Origin: Streptomyces violens
GTDB lineage: Bacteria > Actinomycetota > Actinomycetes > Streptomycetales > Streptomycetaceae
NCBI RefSeq assembly: GCF_000717745.1
Contig: NZ_JOBH01000010.1
Location: 372,001-436,000, forward strand
Reading direction: 5' to 3'
Length of the DNA stretch: 64,000 bases
In this document: piece after piece, positions 59,829 through 64,000 of the stretch
How positions within the stretch are numbered: position 1 is the stretch's first letter
How the letters are laid out: each line of letters opens with the position of its first letter
The notes under the pieces: generated by a model
What the model saw: the letters and a program-made list of their open reading frames with translations, nothing else
Databases searched by the model: none
What the model was told of the DNA's origin: nothing
Made by a program: the position numbers and the translations under genes

Positions 59829-61631
59829 TCATACGTCCCCCAGGTACCGGCGGGCGAAGTCCAGTTCCAGGCGGAGCTGCTTGATGCGTTCCTCGACGAC
59901 CAGGGAGCCGTGGCCCGCGTCGTAGCGGTAGACCTCGTGCGGGTGGTCGCGGTCCTTGAGGCGGTCGACGTAGTTCTCCACCTGGCGGATGGGGCAGCGC
60001 GGGTCGTTCACCCCGGCGGAGATGTACACCGGCGCGCGGACCGCGTCGACGTACGTCAGCGGGGACGACGCCTCGAAGCGCTCCGGCACCTCCTCCGGCG
60101 TGCCGCCGAGGAGCGTGCGGTCCATCGCCTTCAGCGCCTCCATCTCGTCGTGGTACGCCGTGACGTAGTCCGCGACCGGGACCGCGGCCAGGCCCAGCGC
60201 CCAGGACTCCGGCTGGGTGCCCAGGCCGAGCAGGGTCAAGTACCCGCCCCAGGAGCCGCCGGAGAGGACGAGCTTGCGGGGGTCGGCGAGGCCGGACTCC
60301 ACCGCCCAGTCGCGGACCGCGGCGATGTCCTCCAGCTCGATCAGGCCGACGCGGTGCTTGAGCGCGTCCGTCCACTCCCGGCCGTAACCCGTCGAACCGC
60401 GGTAGTTGACCCGGACGACCGCGAAGCCGTGGTCCACCCAGGCGGCCGGCGCCGAGGCGAAGGCGTCGCTGTCGTGCCAGGTCGGGCCGCCGTGGATGTC
60501 GAACACGGTGGGGAACGGGCCATCGCCGGCCGGCTTCTGGATCAGGGCGTGGATGCGGCCGCCGGGGCCCTCGACCCAGGTGTCGGTCACCGGGACGGAG
60601 CCCGGCGCCTTCATCCCGGGCGGGTCGAGCACGACCGCGCCGCTCGTGGAGCGCACCTCCGGGGGCTGCGCCGCGGAGGACCACAGGAACTCCACCGTGC
60701 CGTCGGGGCGGGCCGTGGCACCGGAGACCGTGCCGGTCGGGGTCTCGACGCGGGTCAGCTCGCCGTCCTCGGGCACGTACTTCCACAGCTCGCCGCGGGC
60801 CTGGAACTCGTGCTCCACCAGCAGGGCCGAGCCGTCCGGATACCAGTCGGCGCCGACGTCGCCGGGCAGCTCTATGGCGAGCGCGGTCTCCTCGCCGGTC
60901 AGCGGGTTCCAGATCATCGGCTCCCAGCGGCCGCGGCGCTGGTGTCCGACCAGCAGCCGGGCGTCGCCGTCGACCGGGGCGAAGCCCATCACCGACAGGC
61001 CCAGCTCCTCGGTGCCGCCCTTGGTGTCGTCCAGCTCGGCGACGGTGGAGCCGTCGGGGCGCACGACGCGGATCGCGGAGTGCATCGCGTCACCGTGCTC
61101 GGTGTGCTCGACGGCGATCAGCGAGCCGTCGTGGGAGAGAGCGCCGACGCCGGCCGACTCGCGGTGGCGGTAGATCTCCACCGGGTCCTGGCCGGGGCGG
61201 ACGATATGGATCGTCGAGCCCTCCTCGTCGGTGGAGCAGCCGATGACGGCCGTGCCGTCGCGGCCGAGGGCGAGTCCGCCGGGGTAGGAGGGGGCGAGGC
61301 CGGGCGCGGCCGGCTCGTCCTCGCCGCCGCCGAACGGCTGGCGCATCCAGACGCCGAACTCGTCGCCGTCGGTGTCCGAGAACCACCAGATCCACTCGCC
61401 GTCGGGGGTGAGCGTCCCGTCCGTCGTGCCGTTCGGCCGGTCCGTGACCTGGCGCTGCTCACCGCTGGCCCGGTCCCACGCGTACAGCTCGAAGGTGCCG
61501 GTGGCGTTGGACACGAACAGGGAGCGCGCGGGGGCGTCCTCGGCCCACTCGGGGAGGCCGACGCGCGGGGCCCGGAAGCGCTTTTCCCAGTCCGGCATGG
61601 ACTCGGTGATGGCAGTGGTCTCGTCAGTCAT
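59829..61631 (-). CDS. S9 family prolyl oligopeptidase-type peptidase
   Basis: 600 residues. N-terminal beta-propeller (WD/TolB-like, to about 350) followed by a peptidase S9 catalytic domain: FPTVFDIHGGPTWHDSDAF, VNYRGSTGYGREW, nucleophile SGGSWGGY, and C-terminal HGSLVVEERI. Acts on short peptides or acyl-amino acids in the cytoplasm. Starts MTDETTAITES at 61631. Convergent with SURF1. Confidence 0.93.
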   Translation of the reverse strand: MTDETTAITESMPDWEKRFRAPRVGLPEWAEDAPARSLFVSNATGTFELYAWDRASGEQRQVTDRPNGTTDGTLTPDGEWIWWFSDTDGDEFGVWMRQPFGGGEDEPAAPGLAPSYPGGLALGRDGTAVIGCSTDEEGSTIHIVRPGQDPVEIYRHRESAGVGALSHDGSLIAVEHTEHGDAMHSAIRVVRPDGSTVAELDDTKGGTEELGLSVMGFAPVDGDARLLVGHQRRGRWEPMIWNPLTGEETALAIELPGDVGADWYPDGSALLVEHEFQARGELWKYVPEDGELTRVETPTGTVSGATARPDGTVEFLWSSAAQPPEVRSTSGAVVLDPPGMKAPGSVPVTDTWVEGPGGRIHALIQKPAGDGPFPTVFDIHGGPTWHDSDAFASAPAAWVDHGFAVVRVNYRGSTGYGREWTDALKHRVGLIELEDIAAVRDWAVESGLADPRKLVLSGGSWGGYLTLLGLGTQPESWALGLAAVPVADYVTAYHDEMEALKAMDRTLLGGTPEEVPERFEASSPLTYVDAVRAPVYISAGVNDPRCPIRQVENYVDRLKDRDHPHEVYRYDAGHGSLVVEERIKQLRLELDFARRYLGDV

Positions 61632-61633
61632 GC

Positions 61634-61869
61634 GACCCATTCTGCGCCCGGCGAGGCACATCGCGTCGGGCCGACCGTTCGCCTGTGGAAAACTTTCGCC
61701 ACGGGCATGACAGCGGCGCGGTCGGCAGTACCGCCCGGGCGCCGTCGGCGATCCTCCGCCGTGCCGTCGGCGGTCCGCCCCAGGTGCCGTCAGGAGGCGG
61801 CCGCCGGGCCGTCGCGTGCTGCCAGTAGAGTGCGGCTCCGAACCCGCTCGACCTCCGAGGTAGCCGGCT
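61634..61869. other. Upstream region of the cob genes
   Basis: 236 bp with GCCGTCGGCG-type repeats. No cobalamin riboswitch motif (B12 box) is visible here, unlike before the Ni/Co permease. Confidence 0.5.
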
Positions 61870-63204
61870 GTGACCCCCGCCACGTCCCCACCCCCCACGC
61901 CACCGGCCGTGACCGTCGTCGGGATCGGAGCGGACGGGTGGGGCGGTATCCCGTCCGCCTCGCAGACCGTGCTGCGGGACGCGGACGTCGTCATCGGCGG
62001 GCCGCGCCAACTCGCCCTGCTGCCCGCGGAGTGCGCGGGGCGTCGGGTGGCCTGGCCGTCGCCGCTGCGGCCCGCCGTGCCCGGGCTGCTCGCGGCGCAC
62101 GCCGGGCAGAAGGTCGCGGTGCTGGCCAGCGGCGACCCCATGTTCTACGGCATCGGACGGACGCTCACCGAAGTGCTCGGCGACGGGGCCGTCGGCACCG
62201 ACGCGCTGCGCATCATGCCGCACCCCTCCTCCGTCTCCTACGCCTGCGCCCGGCTGGGCTGGCCGGTGGAGGAGACCGAGGTGGTCACGCTCGTCGGGCG
62301 CCCCGCCGCACAGCTCACCGCCGCGCTGCACGACGGCCGGCGGCTGCTCGTCCTCAGCGCGGGCCCCGGTACTCCCGCCGAGGTCGCCCGGCTGCTGGAA
62401 GAACAGGGCTTCGGGCCGAGCGGGATGCGGGTGCTCGAACAGCTCGGCGGCGAGCGGGAGCGCGTCCTGGCCGGCACGGCCGAGGAGTGGCCGCACCCGC
62501 CCGGGGACGCGCTGAACATCATCGCCCTGGAGTGCCGCCGCGCCCCGGATGCGCTGCGCCTCGGCGCGGTACCCGGGCTGCCCGACGACGCGTACGAGCA
62601 CGACGGGCAGCTGACCAAGCGTCATGTCCGTGCCGCCACCCTCGGGGCGCTCGCGCCGGCCCCGGGCGAGCTGATGTGGGACATCGGGGGCGGCTCCGGT
62701 TCGATCGCCATCGAGTGGATGCGGACCCACCGCTCCTGCCGCGCCGTCTGCGTCGAGCGCGACCCCGTACGGGCCGAGCGCATCGGACGCAATGCCGACC
62801 GGCTCGGCGTACCGGCCCTACAGGTCGTCACCGGCCCGGCCCCGGACGCCCTGTCCGGCCTGCCGGTACCGGACGCGGTCTTCATCGGCGGCGGGCTGAC
62901 CAGCCCCGGGCTGCTCGCGGCCTGCTGGGACGCGCTGCCGCCCGGCGGCCGGCTGGTGGCCAACACCGTGACGCTGGAGTCCGAGGCGCTGCTCGCGGAC
63001 TGGTACCGGGAGCACGGCGGCGAGCTGGTACGGCTGGCCGTGGCGCACGCCGTACCGGTGGGCGGCTTCACCGGGTGGCGGCAGGCCATGCCGGTCACCC
63101 AGTGGGCCGTGCGCAAGGCCCCCGTGAGCGACGGCCGTTATCAGGACGACGACCGCCGCGCAGGCATCGACGACTACGACGCACCCTCAGGAGACGACAG
63201 ATGA
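61870..63204 (+). CDS. cobL: Precorrin-6Y C5,15-methyltransferase (CbiE-CbiT fusion)
   Basis: 444 residues. CbiE half (about 1-235): VTVVGIGADGWGGIPSA, LASGDPMFYGIG, RIMPHPSSVSYACARLG. CbiT half: LMWDIGGGSGSIAIEW and AVFIGGG-type (DAVFIGGGLTSP). Methylates precorrin-6Y at C5 and C15 and decarboxylates, in aerobic B12 synthesis. GTG start. Overlaps cobM by four bases. Confidence 0.95.
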   Translation: MTPATSPPPTPPAVTVVGIGADGWGGIPSASQTVLRDADVVIGGPRQLALLPAECAGRRVAWPSPLRPAVPGLLAAHAGQKVAVLASGDPMFYGIGRTLTEVLGDGAVGTDALRIMPHPSSVSYACARLGWPVEETEVVTLVGRPAAQLTAALHDGRRLLVLSAGPGTPAEVARLLEEQGFGPSGMRVLEQLGGERERVLAGTAEEWPHPPGDALNIIALECRRAPDALRLGAVPGLPDDAYEHDGQLTKRHVRAATLGALAPAPGELMWDIGGGSGSIAIEWMRTHRSCRAVCVERDPVRAERIGRNADRLGVPALQVVTGPAPDALSGLPVPDAVFIGGGLTSPGLLAACWDALPPGGRLVANTVTLESEALLADWYREHGGELVRLAVAHAVPVGGFTGWRQAMPVTQWAVRKAPVSDGRYQDDDRRAGIDDYDAPSGDDR

Positions 63205-63950
63205 CCGTGTACTTCATCGGCGCGGGCCCCGGTGCCGCCGACCTGATCACGGTGCGCGGTGCCCGGACGCTCGCCGCCTGCCAGGTCTGCCTGTACGCGG
63301 GCAGTCTCGTCCCCCGTGAACTGCTCGCCGAATGCCCGCCGGACGCCCGGCTGGTGGACACCGCGCAGCTGAACCTCGACGAGATCACCGCCGAGGTGCT
63401 CCGCGCGCACGAGGCCGGGCACGACGTGGCCCGGCTGCACTCCGGCGACCCGTCGGTCTTCTCCGCGGTCGCCGAGCAGATGCGGCGGCTGGACGCCGCC
63501 GGTGTGCCCTATGAGGTGGTGCCCGGTGTACCGGCATTCGCGGCGGCCGCCGCGGCGCTCAAGCGGGAGCTGACCGTGCCCACGGTCGGCCAGACGGTCA
63601 TCCTCACCCGTATCGCGCAGCAGGCGACCGCGATGCCCGAGGGCGAGGACCTCGCCACCCTGGGGCGCAGCGGTGCCCTTCTGGTGCTGCACCTCGCCGC
63701 CCGGTACGCGGACCGGGTCGTCGAAGAGCTGCTGCCGCACTACGGCGCTGACTGCCCGGCCGCGGTCGTCGCGATGGCCAGCCGGCCCGACGAGCTCGTG
63801 CTGCGCGGCACCCTGGCGGACATCGCGGACCAGGTGAAGGCGGCGGGGATCGTCCGTACGGCCGTCATCATCGTCGGCCGCACGCTGGGCGCCGAGCAGT
63901 TCCGGGACAGCCACCTGTACTCGGCGGAGCGCGACCGCCACGTGTGCTGA
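63201..63950 (+). CDS. cobM: Precorrin-4 C11-methyltransferase
   Basis: 249 residues. Tetrapyrrole methylase fold: VYFIGAGPGAADLITVRGAR, VARLHSGDPSVFSAVAEQM and VPGVPAFAAAAAALKREL. Adds a methyl at C11 in cobalamin synthesis. ATGA overlap with cobL. Ends 50 bp before the window edge; further cob genes may follow. Confidence 0.95.
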   Translation: MTVYFIGAGPGAADLITVRGARTLAACQVCLYAGSLVPRELLAECPPDARLVDTAQLNLDEITAEVLRAHEAGHDVARLHSGDPSVFSAVAEQMRRLDAAGVPYEVVPGVPAFAAAAAALKRELTVPTVGQTVILTRIAQQATAMPEGEDLATLGRSGALLVLHLAARYADRVVEELLPHYGADCPAAVVAMASRPDELVLRGTLADIADQVKAAGIVRTAVIIVGRTLGAEQFRDSHLYSAERDRHVC

Positions 63951-64000
63951 TCCCGCCGGGCCGGGGACGGCCCCGGGGCGAGCTCAGCGCACCGTACTGC

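Noticed and set aside
61634..61869. Cobalamin riboswitch before cobL
   Set aside because: No GCCAGGAGACC-type B12 box or CACTGT element is present in the gap.
59799..63950. 1383-residue forward ORF fusing antisense of the S9 peptidase to cobM
   Set aside because: Only the last 249 residues (cobM) are real. The rest lies opposite the S9 peptidase or in the wrong frame of cobL and shows no domain.

Overview
The window is high-GC actinobacterial chromosome, almost certainly Streptomyces. Signs are the codon bias (G/C in third positions), the neighbouring SigF- and SigN-type sporulation/stress sigma factors, an orphan DUF397 protein, a WXG/Rhs secreted-toxin locus, a cobalamin riboswitch in front of a Ni/Co transporter, and the core order tadA - upp and SRP RNA - dnaX - ybaB - recR - DUF5063 - ask - asd. 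Most long antisense ORFs are GC-bias shadows and were left out.

Layout: 1-3120, a MarR regulator and a DHA2-type MFS pump fused to C-terminal carboxypeptidase-regulatory-like repeats (gene cut by the window start), with two MarR-type operators. 3381-4448, a small membrane protein, an orphan DUF397 protein and a probable immunity gene. 4528-11257, an Rhs polymorphic toxin operon with WXG-like, SseB-like and secreted-protein partners. 11379-13219, two sigma-B-like factors. 13542-19359, housekeeping: Dabb protein, tRNA-Ser(CGA), tadA and partner, upp, a LytR_C protein, a ParB-like mini-protein and a DUF4232 protein. 19633-23243, a Zn alcohol dehydrogenase with divergent XRE regulator, then the B12 riboswitch and Ni/Co permease. 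23314-28649, an HhH-GPD glycosylase, an ascorbate-type PTS pair, a PP2C phosphatase and an NB-ARC-type ATPase. 28806-30892, a GNAT enzyme and a secreted tripeptidyl-aminopeptidase-like hydrolase.

30942-42659 is the most interesting part: a Zur/Fur-family-type palindrome followed by ten tightly coupled genes. Five encode apparent small-molecule biosynthesis enzymes (ATP-grasp ligase, DUF364-like Rossmann protein, cysteine-synthase-fold PLP enzyme, enolase-superfamily dipeptide epimerase, SAM methyltransferase), one an MFS exporter, and four a complete Opp/Nik-type ABC importer. The architecture is make, export, recapture, as in opine-metallophore (Cnt) loci but with different chemistry. I infer a zinc-responsive, ATP-grasp-made metallophore system.

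42580-48235 holds a DUF72 protein, small regulators and hypotheticals, an SCO5918-like protein, a DEAD-box helicase, a cold-shock protein with a terminator-like hairpin in its leader, and tRNA-Ser(GGA). 48365-55988 is the SRP RNA, dnaX, ybaB, recR, DUF5063, ask, asd block. 56460-59543 holds a sigma factor, its coupled membrane protein and SURF1. 59829-63950 holds an S9 peptidase and cobL-cobM, cut off by the window end. All assignments come from reading translated sequence and motifs; no database search was run.
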